A stretch of DNA of 64,000 nucleotides from Papio anubis (GCF_008728515.1 NC_044981.1:93218426-93282425); one strand, 5' to 3'; positions 12,043-24,562 are shown, counted from the stretch's first letter. Program-made: numbers and translations. Notes: a model not told the origin generated them from the letters alone.

Positions 12043-12269
12043 GGGTGGTGTGGGAATCCCTCTTGTATGAAATTTTCTACTCACAGGATACCACTTTTTG
12101 TCATTCTTTTATAATTTCTTGAAATATGTCGTATTGGTTAATTCCACTTTCTAAATTTGTGCTTATTTTAGGTTATTTAAATATTCTCAATGGATCACTT
12201 TCTAGTTTGATGTCCTTTAATCCATTGAGGTGTATACACCGCCTAAAGATTTTGACAGAGGATTATTTC

Positions 12270-12832
12270 GAGTGCTGCTTCACCAGCCAGAAATTTCCAT
12301 GGCTGGAGGCACTCTTGCCCTGCCTTTGCTCAGCTCTGGACTTGCCCGTGTGCTTGCTCTGCCCACTTGGCCAGCAGGCTGTGCTCAGCTTGGGCTACTG
12401 GCCTGATCTAAGGCCCGCCGAGGACACCCGGGGCACCAGCTACTGTGGCTGGTTGGACAGCTTCAGGCTCCGGCATAGGAGCTGACTACGTGCAAGGCTG
12501 CAGCTGGACCAGAGTATACAGGTCTCAGTGAAGAGGGGACACCAAGTGGGTAGCCCCACCCAAAACTGGGTGGTCCCAACCTGTGACTGTCTGAGGTTTT
12601 TATGGGCTCTGAATGGAGGAGTACATGCCTGTTGGTCCATGGGCCTGGAAAAGGCACCACTCAATTGGCTAAAAGGCACTGAGGAAGTTCTCACTCCAGT
12701 CAGGGACTTTATCCGGAACCTGCAGCTTGGTTTTCAGGCTTTAATTTGTCAGGCCTGGGGACCCACCCTTGTCTGCCTAGGAATTTGTCTGTCTCTTGCC
12801 GCTATCAATTTGTTCAATGAATGATACTCAGA
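12270..12832. repeat. GC-richer LTR-like block, family not named
   Basis: Base composition shifts sharply to about half G+C between 12,270 and 12,790, with several CpGs, inside AT-rich surroundings. The texture (dense 'ctgg', 'cagc' and 'ccac' phrases, TG near 12,272 and CA near 12,816) resembles a decayed retroviral LTR, but I could not name the family or find a target duplication. Overlapping frames of 84-119 codons on both strands reflect the base composition; none resembles a protein I know. Confidence 0.4.
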
Positions 12833-12954
12833 AAATGAAAGATGTATATTTGGATAGCACCTTGCATGGGACATGCTTTCTCCTTAAACCATTCTTCTGA
12901 GAGATTCTGCAGGTTAATGGTCAAATAGCACATTTTCAGGAAGCAGACCTTTAT

Positions 12955-13125
12955 TAACTGTTTTACAACTCAGTCTCCTCAACTATAATATCAGCTGCGA
13001 TAACTGGTATTTATAAATAAATCCCTTTTGATCATGATATGAAATTATATTTGTAAAGGGTTTGACAGAGTGTAGGACATGCAATGAGCACTTAATGGAT
13101 GCTAATTGTCATTGACAGCAATAAT
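12955..13125 (+). repeat. MIR fragment, sense
   Basis: The order 'caactcagtctcctcaact', 'ataatatcagc', 'tttgtaaagggtttgacag' and 'gcacttaatggatgctaa' follows the 3' two-thirds of MIR, a tRNA-derived SINE found in all mammals. It is strongly diverged. Confidence 0.7.
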
Positions 13126-13204
13126 ATGGTAATACTGTAGTTGGTAAGAAATCACTGGTAAAACACTGAATTGTCCTGTGTCTTGGGCCTAGAAAGATTA
13201 AACT

Positions 13205-14250
13205 CTTAGATATTGATTTATTCAACAAATATTTATTATGCATGAGACACTGTATTTCATGTTGAGGTGTAAATAACTGAGATATAATTTGATTATTTTA
13301 AAAGAGACATGTAAAATATACTCCAGGAGCATTGAGTAGGGATTAATTAATGCTGTCTAGAAGAGTCACAGATGACTTCACAGAGGGGAAAGACACTGGA
13401 ATTTGGTCTCTAGAGATATGCAGAGGTTGGCTAGGGAAAGAATGAGAAGATAAAAAGAGATATTCCAGGCAGAAGGCACAATGTGAGCAAGAGATTAGGG
13501 CATGAAAGAAGCTGATATATTAAGGAAGTAATGGAATATAGCTTTTCCTAACTGGATGGCAGAGTATACAGGAGGAATGGGAAGCAATGAGTCTGAAAAG
13601 TCAGTTGAGGATATCTTATAAAGAACTCTTAATGTCTTGCCAAAGAGTTTATGCTTATGCTGAATACATTAGTGAGCTAATTCAGAGTCCCATGTGTATC
13701 ATTCTGCTGCTAGTCCCATTCTAGGCACTGGGAATAGAGCAGTAAGTAAAAGATAAAATGCCTTGCCCTCATAGACCTTACATTTTAGTTGCAGACAATA
13801 AACAAATATAAAATTATAGATGATAATACATGCTAATATGAAAAATAAATTGGGAACAGACATAGGGAATGTTGAAAGGAAAGCTGCAGTTTCAGATACA
13901 ATGGCCAAAGAGGGCATTGTTTAAAAGGTAACATGTGAGCCAAATTTGAAAGAGGAAGGAATATCATGTGGCTATTTGGTAAGAATGGCAAGTGCAAAAC
14001 CCCAAGATAGGAGTGTGCTTGCTATAGTCGAAGAAAAGCAAGGTAGCCAATATGGCTGGAGCAGAGTAAGCAATGGGAGAAAGATGTAAAAAGTAAGGCA
14101 GAAAGAGGAGTGGGGTTAGAAATAAAGATCATACTGGACCTTGTGGATTTGATTTCAGTCTGACAAATAATTTCATGATCTGACTTCTATTTAAAAGATC
14201 ACTCTGACTGTGGAGTGTAAATAGGTTGTAAGGGAGGTGAAGGTCTGGAA
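13205..14250 (-). repeat. L2 3' end, antisense, and adjoining ancient repeat
   Basis: The phrase 'ttcaacaaatatttatta' (13,220) is the reverse of the L2 3' end. It is followed by L2-linked phrases at 13,735-13,800 ('gggaatagagcagtaa', 'ttacattttagttgcaga', 'caataaacaaa'). From 13,930 a commonly associated repeat continues ('ggctggagcagagtaagc' at 14,056; 'aaagatcactctgactg' at 14,195). Whether all of this is L2 or partly another family I cannot tell. Confidence 0.55.
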
Positions 14251-15750
14251 GGAGGCAGGATGGTTTGGGCACTGCTGAAAAAATCAGGGAAGAAATGATA
14301 ATTGCTTAAAGCAGAAGAGTAGTGGTGGAAAAAGTGGCAAGAGGAAATGTTCTAGAAGGATTTCAGAGTATGAGCCAATGGGATATCCTGATGGGTTCTC
14401 TTGAGTGTGAGGTATTTGTTAGAAATATGAATATTGGCTATCAGGTTTTCAGCCCCTTTGATGTTGCTTCTTCTGCCCTTGCTACTGTCTTTACTGCAGG
14501 GCTCTGAACTTCATCAGCTTATTTTAAGTTTCTACCACCAGCCTCTTCTAGTCCTGTTCACTCAAGATTATTTCATGGAAGGACATAAGCTTCCTGGATC
14601 CCCTCTATTCACAGCCTTAAACTTGAGTGTTTGACTGCTAATCAGTATTTGGAAATACGCTATATATAAATCAAAAAAGATAAGTTATGAAGTTTACAAA
14701 TCACAGTAATACTTAGTAAATTATACTTCATTTCCTCTAAGAAAGTAAATGAAGACTTATTAGGACTTCTGTACTTTTTTCCCTTGAAATAGTGTTCTCC
14801 AGTTTCTATTGGTAAAAGTCATGTAACTTATCTCAAGAACATAGGTTTTTCTCTCCTGATGGGATGCAATTCTGACAGAATAACAGGTTCTCTTCTGTTT
14901 ACTAAGGAGCATGTTCATTTCTGTGGACCTCAACTGGGTAACTAACACACAAGGGCAGGTCCAAGTTTTATGGCTCCTGGAGCTTATACAATTTTGAGAG
15001 GCCCCTTTAAGGAAACGACTTCACAATTACACAGACAAGATTATTAGAGTTCCTTTCAGAATGTTGGAAGATATCTGTCACAAGTGAGCACCTAAAGCTT
15101 ACATTTCAATAGCCACACAGTCTTAACTCAGTGCTTCTGCACTGCTATTCTTACCAGATATTCACATGTTATTCTTTCCTCCTTCATGTTTGGTTTATAT
15201 GTTGCCTTTTAACCAATGCCTTCTTTGGCTATTATATCCAAAATTGCTGATTCCCCTTCAAAGTTAACCTGTCTCTGGTGATACCCTTTCACTTACTCCC
15301 CACTTCACCTGGTAATAATCTTGTCTGAGCACTTCTTCAGAATATCTGCAAGCTTTAGGGCAGGAGAGTACTCTGATCTGAATTGATAGATGACTTGGAA
15401 AGAAAAATGGCATAGTGTGAGGCTGTTTTGGGACTAGAGGCTGTAAATCAGGGTGATTCTTTAGAATTGCTTCCCTATCATTCTCCCATTTTAAATAAGC
15501 ATCCCTTAGCATGGAATTTCTTGTAGAGCATCATCTTTCCATGCAAGGAAAACTATCTTGACTTACTCTCTTCAAATGAAAAATTGATATACTCTTTTCA
15601 ATTTATGCGTGCTTTCTAACTCTTAAGGTTTCCAGTCTTTCACCTTATTAAATGGACATATATGTAGTAAATATCCATGAAACAAACCACTACATGAGAA
15701 ATTATATTTTATTTTTAGTGGAATCTTTATCTCTCTTTCACTCCTCCCTT
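14251..15750. other. Unassigned non-coding DNA
   Basis: No clear repeat, RNA gene or coding sequence is visible. The short open frames at 14,322-14,634 overlap in different phases and show no protein family resemblance. Confidence 0.5.
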
Positions 15751-15751
15751 G

Positions 15752-15905
15752 TCCTTCCCTTCCCTTCCATTCCCCCCCTTCCTCCCTCCCTCCCTCCCTC
15801 CCTCCCTCCCCTCCCTCCCTCCCTCCCTCCCTTCCTTCCTTCCTTCCTTCCTTCCTTCCCTTCCTTCCTTCCTTCCTTCCTTCCTTCCTTCCTTCTTTGC
15901 TTCCT
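15752..15905. repeat. Pyrimidine tract (CCCT)n/(CCTT)n
   Basis: The tract is an almost uninterrupted pyrimidine run. CCCT units dominate from about 15,775 to 15,830 and CCTT units from about 15,830 to 15,893. The complementary strand is pure purine. Frames of 115-123 codons through it encode only Pro/Leu/Ser or Lys/Glu/Gly repeats and are not genes. Confidence 0.95.
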
Positions 15906-17385
15906 TCATTCTGCCTTGCCGTTTTGTAGCAAACAGTTACAGATTCTGCAATGCAGGAAAGAGAGAACATATAGGAGCAAATTAGTAGCTCTAAAACACC
16001 AGGTAAGGTCTTGCCTCCTGTGAAACAATGACTCTTGGGGGTGTGTGAAATTTTGTGGTTTCCATCAAGAAATGCTGCTGAGACTCTTCATCTGTATGCA
16101 CCACCGAAAAATATTTTTACCATTGATTTTCCTCCAGCATTGATCTACCCCCTGACACCATCAATAATGAGGTTTGTCAGCTGATATCTTAGGCTGTCTG
16201 TATTTTTTTTTTTTTTTTTCCCTGGTGGAAGAGGAGCTAGTAGTAAAGCAGGAAGAAAGGTTGATAACCTGAACTTGGGAATTTGCAACCAACCCATCAA
16301 CTTCACTGAGTCACTCCTCCCAGCCCTTCTTCCTCTCCCATTTTATTTCTCTTGTCACTTTATTACTTGATAGGAAGTCTTCCATCAGATTAGACTCCTG
16401 AGTATTGTATTGTTATTTTTCAGTTTGGTATGCATTGGAATGCAAATTAAATGAGACAATTATCTGTGGCAAAGTGGTTTCTTGATGCTGGAAGAATGCT
16501 TTTTCTTTTGCTTCTCTTAAAAATCTGAAGACTTCTAAAAAGCTGATTCAACTAAATACTTAGTGAGAAACCAATTCTGTAAACTATGCCACTTTCATTT
16601 ATTGAAGTTAGCCCATGTTTGGGCCTAAAGGGAGAATTTTTCGAAACACATGTCTATTTCACTGTGGCAGAATGCTTCCTTTTACAAAGCAATAATATGG
16701 GGAAAAAGTAGAAAGTAGATAGTCAGCATTCCCATATCCCTTGTAAAATAAAATGAAAATGCAGATACCCTTCTGTCAAGGTCCTGATCTTGGATAAAAT
16801 TATGTCACAAAATTTGGCAAAGCACGTTCTGGGAGATACATATTCATTATTATGCATGAACTTATCTAAGTATTGATTATTCTAAGTGAAACAGATGGAA
16901 ACAGCCATTTCTCTGGATTCAGGATATTGAATTATGAGAGGTGAGGGAAAAAATTCTTACTGACAGGTCAAGATAAAATTATTTAAGAAACAAGATAGGA
17001 AAGCACATAATTTTATGCATGATATGTCTGATTGTTTTTGCCTCCATACATTTTTAAATATTTCTAATCATAATAGATAACTTTTATTAAAAAGATAAGT
17101 TAGACATAAAGAATTTCTAGTATTTTACTCTTATTTTAGAAATAAATATAGCCACCTATTTAAATTAATTATATGTATTAATATCAAAGGATTTTTCAAC
17201 ACATTCATCCTATTTTTCAATGAGTTATAAATGTAGCAACTGAACATTTGTTTCAACTTTGTGTGTCTATAAAACACAAGTAATTTCATATGTAGTATAC
17301 ACTTGCAATACCCTGTGTGAAAGATAAGCCCTGGAGTTGCCCGACACATGAACTGGACAGTTATATCCTGAGGCTCTGATATACT
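15906..17385. other. Unassigned non-coding DNA
   Basis: The stretch contains an 18-base T run at 16,203-16,220 but no recognisable repeat family or coding sequence. An octamer-like 'atgcaaat' occurs at about 16,440, within 'ggaatgcaaattaaatg'; this could be chance. Confidence 0.5.
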
Positions 17386-17389
17386 TGGA

Positions 17390-17530
17390 AGAAGGATTGG
17401 TGAGTCATAGGATATGCAAATATTTCATTACAGACTGCTAGATTGCTCTATAAATCAGCATTTGCTCTCCTACTAGCACTTACCCTACTTTGTAGTTTTT
17501 GCCAGCATTCAATGTTATCTTTCTGGTTCT
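17390..17530 (-). repeat. Old L1 ORF2 fragment, antisense
   Basis: The phrases 'gagtcataggatatgcaaat', 'gactgctagattgctct' and 'ttgccagcattcaatg' follow the reversed C-terminal ORF2 region of old L1M elements. It is short and diverged. Confidence 0.55.
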
Positions 17531-17764
17531 TGCTATTCATGTAAGCCTGTGCTATGTTATCCTCTCTTATCTGAAGTTACTCATGCAAGAGCCTGAACAC
17601 CTTTTATCTCCTGCGGAATTTCTCACAGTTTTCACATTGGGTTCCAGATGTACCACCCTTCCTGTACCTCCTGAGATAGCTACTGGGTTGGGTTTAGAGA
17701 ACAAAATCTGAGCTAATGGGCTGATGTCAGATCACAAATGTTTTGAAAACATGCATTGTCCTGA

Positions 17765-17804
17765 GTGTGTGTGTGTGTGTGTGTGTGTGTTCATGTGTGT
17801 GTGT
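17765..17804. repeat. (GT)n microsatellite, interrupted once
   Basis: About 13 GT units are followed by 'tcat' and a further six GT units. Confidence 0.94.
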
Positions 17805-20800
17805 ATCTTTATTTTATTCTAGCTGTGTTTTCACCTCTGCCTCAGTTCTATTTCAGTTTGAGTCACCTGTTCTAAGTGTTCTGAATATATTCCCCCTTTT
17901 GCTGGGCCCCCTTAGATGTGTTCTTTCTTTTATCTAGGATTGGGCCTCAGGTCCAACTTCTGGGATAAAAGAAGCAGCAGCAATCCCATAAGTGATGAGA
18001 GGCTCAGGAGCCAAGTAGTTTACTAAGTAGTCACCTCTTCTCAAGAAAACAGGCAAGAGCTTCTGTACCCACTACATCTGGAAAGACTATGAGTCTCCCA
18101 GCCTCAACTGCAGCAAATATTTTGTTTACCTGGCCAGCATCCTTCAGCTGCAGGGAGGCCAGTTTAATAAGCTAGCTGGTCCTTGCAGGGATGCTCATGG
18201 AGGGTACCATACCCAGTCTCTCATGGTTCACAGAATGCCTAAGGCCAAACAGCACTCAGGAAGAAAGAATATTTAAGATAGAAAGAAGATGCAATAGAGC
18301 CAAATGCTGCAAGAATTGCTCAAAAAAGCAATCAGAAAACTGAAAGAAAAAAATCCTTGCATTATGGATGCAATTTATGGCTTTTTCCCATAGTGATGTC
18401 ATAAAATTTCAGAGAAAAAGCAAGGAATGAGGGTAAGGATATAGAAACTACTACTGTAATATGGACTCTTTTTAATGGAATTTCTGATAAAAATGATACG
18501 CAGGTATAAAAAAGATGAGTAGATGTAGACACAGGGTCAGGGGTCAAGGGATGTTTTAAATTTTGTTAATGGGCAATCTTGAATGTGTTTCAGTAGAGTA
18601 TGAGGCAGGATCATCAGCTAAGAGAAATGAAAGTTTGCAATGGTGCAAAGGCAGTGACATGCTGAGGCTTATAGGAGCTAATCGCTGAGTTTTCAGGAAT
18701 TTTGAGAGCTAGTTGTTAAACATGGCTATTATTAAAATGTAAATTACATAAATTTATAGTTAAATTATATTTTAAGTGAAGGTAATAAATACTCAAGAAT
18801 CAAGGTTTCCTAATTATTTTACTACCTTTCACTGTTAATTATACTCTTGAGATTATTTATATCTATTGTGTCTGAGAACAGAAACCAGGTTGTATTTGGT
18901 GGAAAGGCCATATGAAGGTATGCTACTTACCACACGTTGCTTCCCCCCTCTGCATTCAGTGATGTCACGTTAGTAATTTGGAATCACCCATCATTTGAAC
19001 ATTTACAGTTTAAAAATCAGTAAATGCTACAAATTTGGGCTTTTTTGTTAGTGTTGTTTTTCAAAGGGCTGTTGATTGAACGTTTACTAGCACACCTAGG
19101 TAAAGCTTTTGAGGGTGATGGTGAATATTTTGAGTGGCCACTCAGGAACAGGAGATCACTGTTCTGACACTTGGCCACTGACTGATAATGGAAGGTCAAC
19201 GCTGCTTGGACCAGGCTGAAGTTAGTAAATATGATTGTCAAAGTAATGTATTGCACAGGCAAGCCAGGTGTGAAAGCAGCAAAAGTTTTGGGTTGATTGA
19301 ATTCCTTGCGTGCAGAGTCTGGGGTGGAGAAATAGAAGTAATTGAACTGGAACATCTTGAAGTCTCAGCCAGTTATACAGAGTAGTGAGTTCAAGAGGAA
19401 GCTAATATATTGGGAAAAAGGGATGGTAGTCTGGAACTAGAAACTTTAATGAGGTGAAGCCCAGATATAGCAGAAATGATCCAGAGGGAGAGTGAATATG
19501 ATGCAGAACTGCAATCAGAGTGGGATTTTGGAATTTGAGATTTCAGGTAGAGCCATTGCCAGACCCTGGGTGTGATGGTGATTACGAGTTTGCTTAAGTT
19601 TATCGTAAGAGTAAATATGGTGGGATAAGAAGTTGTCAAGGGTCATAAATTTGGATTGTTGGAAGAGTTGATCAAATGAGCTGAAGATACCAAGGATGAT
19701 GGCAGGAGCTGGGGTAGTAAACTGAGGATGATGTAGGAGTTGGAGTGGAGAGCTGCACTGAGCTGGATCTAATCCCTCTGAAGTTTTTTTGTGTCTAGAT
19801 TATTTTTCAGCAAGAATGTCTTGTGTGGCATTGCATAGGTAGGGCTACTTTATCAACCACTATCACTCATAGGCAATAGCTGCTCTGGGTAGAGACAGTG
19901 TATTGGAATTTTACTGTAAAAATATTTTTAATATTTTACAAAGTATAATTTGCTTAACATTCTCTGTAATTTCTGATAAAACTGATATACTGTTGTGTTT
20001 ATGGGTTGAGGACAGTGGTAGAATATCTTGTTTAAAGCATGATTTACTTTTTCTAACTCACTAGTTCCCTACTGCTTCAGGCCACTGCAAAGAGATTTTT
20101 TTCTTTTCTCTTTTGCATGTTCATAAACAACTAAGGCAATACCTTACTTATTTTTCTCTGTTGAATTCTTAAGTGTTTTCAAGTTGTTGGTACTGCAGCA
20201 TATTTTTCAGAATTTATTTTAGTATCTATTATTGCTAACTTCTTTTACTATTTCCTCTAGATGTCATTTCCCTCTTCCACCTTTAGTAAGGGCATCATGT
20301 TGGACTCTGTAAAGCATTAGTTCTCAATTTTGCCTTTAATTTTTGAAACAAAGAGCACATATAAAAATCATTTTGTCCTTTAGTATTGCATCCCCTTATA
20401 GCAGTTTAAGCCATTATTTTTCTGCCAAGGTTTTGAAAGTAGGCACTTAGCTCATATTTCTTAATGATGTGCTCTTCAGAATGTGGGTGACATCATTGAA
20501 CACAAGTATTTGTAATAATACATTTTCCAAAACCTTGCTCTCTGAATCTCTTGCTTGGTGCTATTCAGGGGAGATCAAAATTCAGCCAGTAACAACAGAT
20601 TATTCTCCTTCTACATTTTTTCATTCATTATCAATATAGCCATGGTTTTAACAAGGGTCAATCACTTAACACACAGGATTGATCTGGAACCCTTTGATAG
20701 GTCAGTGGATGGATCAGGGATGTCTATTCTTCAAATCTCATTAACAAAGAGTGTTTCTTACATTGGACTATGCAAAGATGGAGGAGAAAGGCATCCTTGA

Positions 20801-21175
20801 GGGAATGAATGTGTGAGGTGTGTATGTGTGTGTGTGTGAATGTATGTATGAATTAGCAAGACAATCATTTACACACACACAGACACACAATAACTCAGTG
20901 TGTCCACTCACATTCCATTTTATTCTCTACCTGAAGATAAACATTTAAAACCGGTTGTTTAACCTCATATTTTAATGCAGGTTAGTCTTTTATCATTGCT
21001 ATCTGAAAATGGTGGGGATTTTGATAAGCCATAAGGGGAAGAAGAAAGTAGTAATTTTAAAGTCCAGGCCATGTCTCGCTGAGTACTTTGTGAAACTTGG
21101 GTATCAATAACTAAAGTACTTGGGAGGTGGAGAATGGTTTTGCTTCCATAATTATGGGAGGTTGTTTATATAGTG
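17805..21175. other. Unassigned non-coding DNA
   Basis: Mostly featureless. A stop-free stretch of 81 codons on the plus strand (18,031-18,276) has no early Met and no family resemblance that I recognise. Part of 19,180-19,700 has the texture of L2-associated ancient repeats but is too diverged to assign. A short GT tract lies at 20,818-20,838 and a CA tract at 20,871-20,889. Confidence 0.5.
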
Positions 21176-21179
21176 AAAG

Positions 21180-21395
21180 GAATCAGATTTGGTGTCCCAC
21201 AGTCATGATTTTCCACTTCGTTCTGTGGTCTTTGGGAGCAATTTAACATTTCTGAGTCTCAGATAGGATCTATAATTTGAGGATAATATCTGCATTAACT
21301 GTTTTGGATATGATTATATGAGACAGTTTATTTAAAAATCTGACAGTGTACCTAGTATAGAGTAAGGCTTCAACAAATATAGGTTCCCAAGTCTC
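21180..21395 (+). repeat. MIR element, sense
   Basis: Nearly the whole MIR can be followed: 'gaatcagatttggtgtccc', 'tggtctttgggagcaattta', 'catttctgagtctcagat', 'ataatttgaggataatatc', and 'agtgtacctagtatagagta' with 'caacaaatat' at the end. MIR is an ancient tRNA-derived SINE. Confidence 0.8.
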
Positions 21396-22350
21396 TAACC
21401 CTAGAAGATCATTTGTTTTACAATCATCTATCAAGGCGCTAAAAAGTTACAGTATCTATATATGCAATTTCTGAAATTTGAATTAGATTTTCAATATTCT
21501 ACCTAACTAAAATGTCTTGAAACTTGAAATAAGTGGTTATTATTTACATTTCAGATTTCTTAAAAGCACATGTGAGATTTAAGAAATGGCCATGTAGAAA
21601 ACAATAAACTATTAGTGGAAAAGGAAATTTGCATAAATATCAGTCTTCTAATATTCTACGGGTAATTACCATCATAGCTGAATTGGTAATGCATTTTCAT
21701 ATGAAGGATTTGCTGCTTTATTCTTACCTCTAGGAAAAATATGCTATTATCTCCCCCAGATGATTAAACTATAGGTTTTTATTTTTTGAATCTTAGATTT
21801 TTGAACTTATAAAAATTTTTACAGCCTTGAGATTACCACTTTTAAACTTAATAACTTTAAAGTCTGAAACTGTTATTGATCACACTAAATATCTTACTTT
21901 CTACTCTTGTATTGTTCTCTGCTAAATTAAAATCTTAATGGGGCATAATAAAATATTTCTTCCTCTTATTTCAAAGACCTGCTAAGATATCATGTCCTGT
22001 TGGTCAGTATATTTAATGTTACTATGCATGCTTTATTGTACATATTATATTTTCTCTTATGGCTTTTCTTTCTATTAAGTAATAATTTGATATTATAAAT
22101 TGTTATCAAAGTTGATATGTAAATGGTGACACGGAGACTTTTTGAGAAGTAGGGAAAATGAGTTTATTAACTTTTCAGCTAAAGTAAATCTTAATGAAAA
22201 CTTTTGTGTTTCATGTTATTTTTATTCAAAAATAAAAATGAATCACATTTGATAGGAAAATTTACTGTGTTCTCTATATAACAGGCCATTAGGAACTAGA
22301 CCTATTTGTTTTCATTTAAATGTCTTGCACTGATCATTACAAAATGACAT
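21396..22350. other. Unassigned AT-rich DNA
   Basis: No repeat or gene was recognised up to the inverted Alu pair. Confidence 0.5.
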
Positions 22351-22377
22351 AAATTCTTTCTGTGTGTGTGTGTGTGG

Positions 22378-22683
22378 TTTTTTTTTTTGTTTTTTGTTTT
22401 GTTTTGTTTTGTTTTTTTTGAGATGGAGGCTGGAGTGCAGTGGCGCGATCTTGGCTCACTGCAAACGCTGCCTCCCAGGTTCACGCCATTCTCCTGCTTC
22501 AGCCTCCCAAATAGCTGGGACTACACGTGCCCGCCACCACACCCGGCTAATTTTTTGTATATTCAGTAGAGACGGGGTTTCACTCTTGTTAGCCAGGATG
22601 GTCTCAATCTCCTGACCTCGTGATCCACCCACCTCGGCCTCCCAAAGTGCTGGAATTACAGGCGTGAGCTACAGCGCCCGACC
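22378..22683 (-). mobile_element. AluY-like element, antisense
   Basis: The T-rich tail has the form (TTTTG)n and is preceded by a short TG run. Then come 'ggctggagtgcagtggcg', 'tctcctgacctcgtgatcca' and the 5' end 'gcccgacc'. About 18-20 bases are missing from the region just after the tail (between 'gagatgga' and 'ggctgg'). Flanking 'aattctttctgtg' at 22,352 and 'aattctttgtgg' at 22,684 look like the target duplication. Confidence 0.94.
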
Positions 22684-22761
22684 AATTCTTTGTGGTTTTA
22701 TTTAAAGTACGCAGTGTATATTCCTGCACTGTTAAGATCATTTGTGTTTTAAATGGAGATG

Positions 22762-23108
22762 TGAGCCAGCTGCGATGGCTCGCGCCTGTAATCCCAACAT
22801 TTTGAGAGGTCAAGGCGGGCAGATCACCTGAGGTTAGGAGTTTGAGATCAGCCTGCCCAACGTAGTGAAACCCTATCTCTACTAAAGATACAAAAACTAG
22901 CCAGGCCTCATGGCGGGTGCCTGTAATCCCAGTTACTCCGGAGGCTGAGGCAGGATAATCGCTTGAACCGGGAAAGAGGTTGCAGTGAACAACAGTAAAC
23001 CAAGATTGCACCACTGCACTCCAGCCTGGGCAGCAGAGCGAGAGAGACTCCGTCTACCAAAAAAAAAAAAAAAAAAAAAAAGGAAAGAAAAGAAAAGAAA
23101 AGAAAAAA
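22762..23108 (+). mobile_element. AluS-like element, sense
   Basis: A complete dimeric Alu runs from 'agctgcgatggctcgcgcc' to a long A tail (23,059-23,081) that passes into (GAAAA)n. It lies only 78 bases from the preceding antisense Alu, so the two form an inverted pair joined at their 5' ends. Confidence 0.95.
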
Positions 23109-24215
23109 TAATGTGTTCACAAATGCTAATTTTTAAATAGAAAAAAAAAATTGCTGATTTTCCCCAAATAAAAACAACAGTAAAAAGCAACTGGCTAAAA
23201 TTACTTTTAAAAAATGTGAAGGAATCACGTTATACTTTTGCTTAAATGTTATTAGTTTATGTTTGTGGTGTTCAGGAAGTCTAAGCTTCTTTAACAGAAA
23301 ACAGTCTTTTACGAAAGTATCTAATCCTATCCTAGTGTTGGTTGCTAGGAGAACATTTGATGCAAATTAATCAGTAAACATCTAGCAGCCAGCTACCTGA
23401 GGAGAAGGGAAGTGGGAGAGACTTAGAAGCTGGCCAGCAGGGAAGCTGCTGATGGGAAAATGACTGTCAAGGGTTTTCTGTACATACTAGCGGCATCACA
23501 CTGGGATTCAATTTTTTTTTTCTCTTTATCACTCCTGTAGGTAAGGAGGAGAAAAGAAAGAAAGAAAAATTGGAAAGATAAATGGGGTCTTCCAGTGAAG
23601 GTAAGACAGCAACGGTTGGATTAATTAATGATTAATAACAAGCAAAAATTAGTGAAAATGGAGCAGCGTACCTAATATTACCTAGATATTTGTATTTAAA
23701 TTTTATTATGCATCATGTTTCCTGTTTGAAAATAATGTTTTCATAATCAACAAAACTAAAAAACAATTTAGATGTAAGCAACAGTCTTCCTTGCCCTAAA
23801 ATTTCATCTGGGAGTAGATTCTAGAATGTTTTAGGAAGACTTAAGGATACATTCCTAGCCATTTTAAAATTAAAATTATGCTTCAGATATCAATAAAATG
23901 AGAATATAATTGCTTTTGTAAATTTTAGTGGAATTTTGGGGTACTCAATAAAGGGTTTAGGTCATTGGTCTCACATCTATGGAAGCACAGTGTCAGTACT
24001 GGTAGAGCTGGAGAAGTTTGCAGAACATGAAACAGTTAGTTTGCTGGACCTGGGGTTTTCCTTATTCCTAATTTAAGTCCTTTCAGGTTTTGTTTGTTTT
24101 TGGTTTTGTTTTTTTTTAACTATTGAGGAAAGTTAAAGGGTGGAATTCAGTTTATAGAATATTACTTTGTAATGAATTTAGGAGGACATAAATACTTTAT
24201 GTTTAGACATAAATA
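23109..24215. other. Unassigned non-coding DNA
   Basis: No repeat family or coding pattern was recognised. Confidence 0.5.
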
Positions 24216-24562
24216 CAGTTGTCTCTTCAGATCTGTATGCAATGTGTCCATGGATTCAACCAACCCTGAATCAAAAGTATTTGGGGGAAAAAAAAAGAAT
24301 GATTGCGTCTGTACTGAACATATACAGACATTTTTCTTGTAATTATTCCTTAAACAATACAACATAATAACTATTTATATAGCATTTATATTGCATTAGG
24401 TATCCTAAGTAATCTAGAGTTGATTTAAAGGAACAGAAAGATCTGCATAGGTTACATGTAAAACGGATAGCATTTTAAATAAAAGATTTGAGTATCCAAG
24501 GATTTTTGTATCCACAAGGGTTTCTGGAACCAATCCCCCACAAATACTGATAGATGACAATG
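24216..24562. mobile_element. MER2 (Tigger-type DNA transposon remnant)
   Basis: The terminal 'cagttgtctcttcagatctg', the near-terminal 'ccatggattcaaccaaccc', the central 'gtctgtactgaacatatacag' and 'caatacaacataataactat', and the closing 'gtatccacaagggtttctgg' match MER2. This non-autonomous pogo/Tigger element is about 345 bp, and the length here agrees. A TA lies just before the element, as expected for the family. Confidence 0.85.

Noticed and set aside
12126..12824. Frames of 84-119 codons in the GC-rich block taken as a possible gene
   Set aside because: Overlapping frames on both strands, no domain, no splice or promoter context. Composition alone explains them.
15623..16023. Open frames of 60-123 codons through the pyrimidine tract on both strands
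   Set aside because: They encode only simple Pro/Leu/Ser or Lys/Glu/Gly/Arg repeats produced by the CCCT/CCTT microsatellite.
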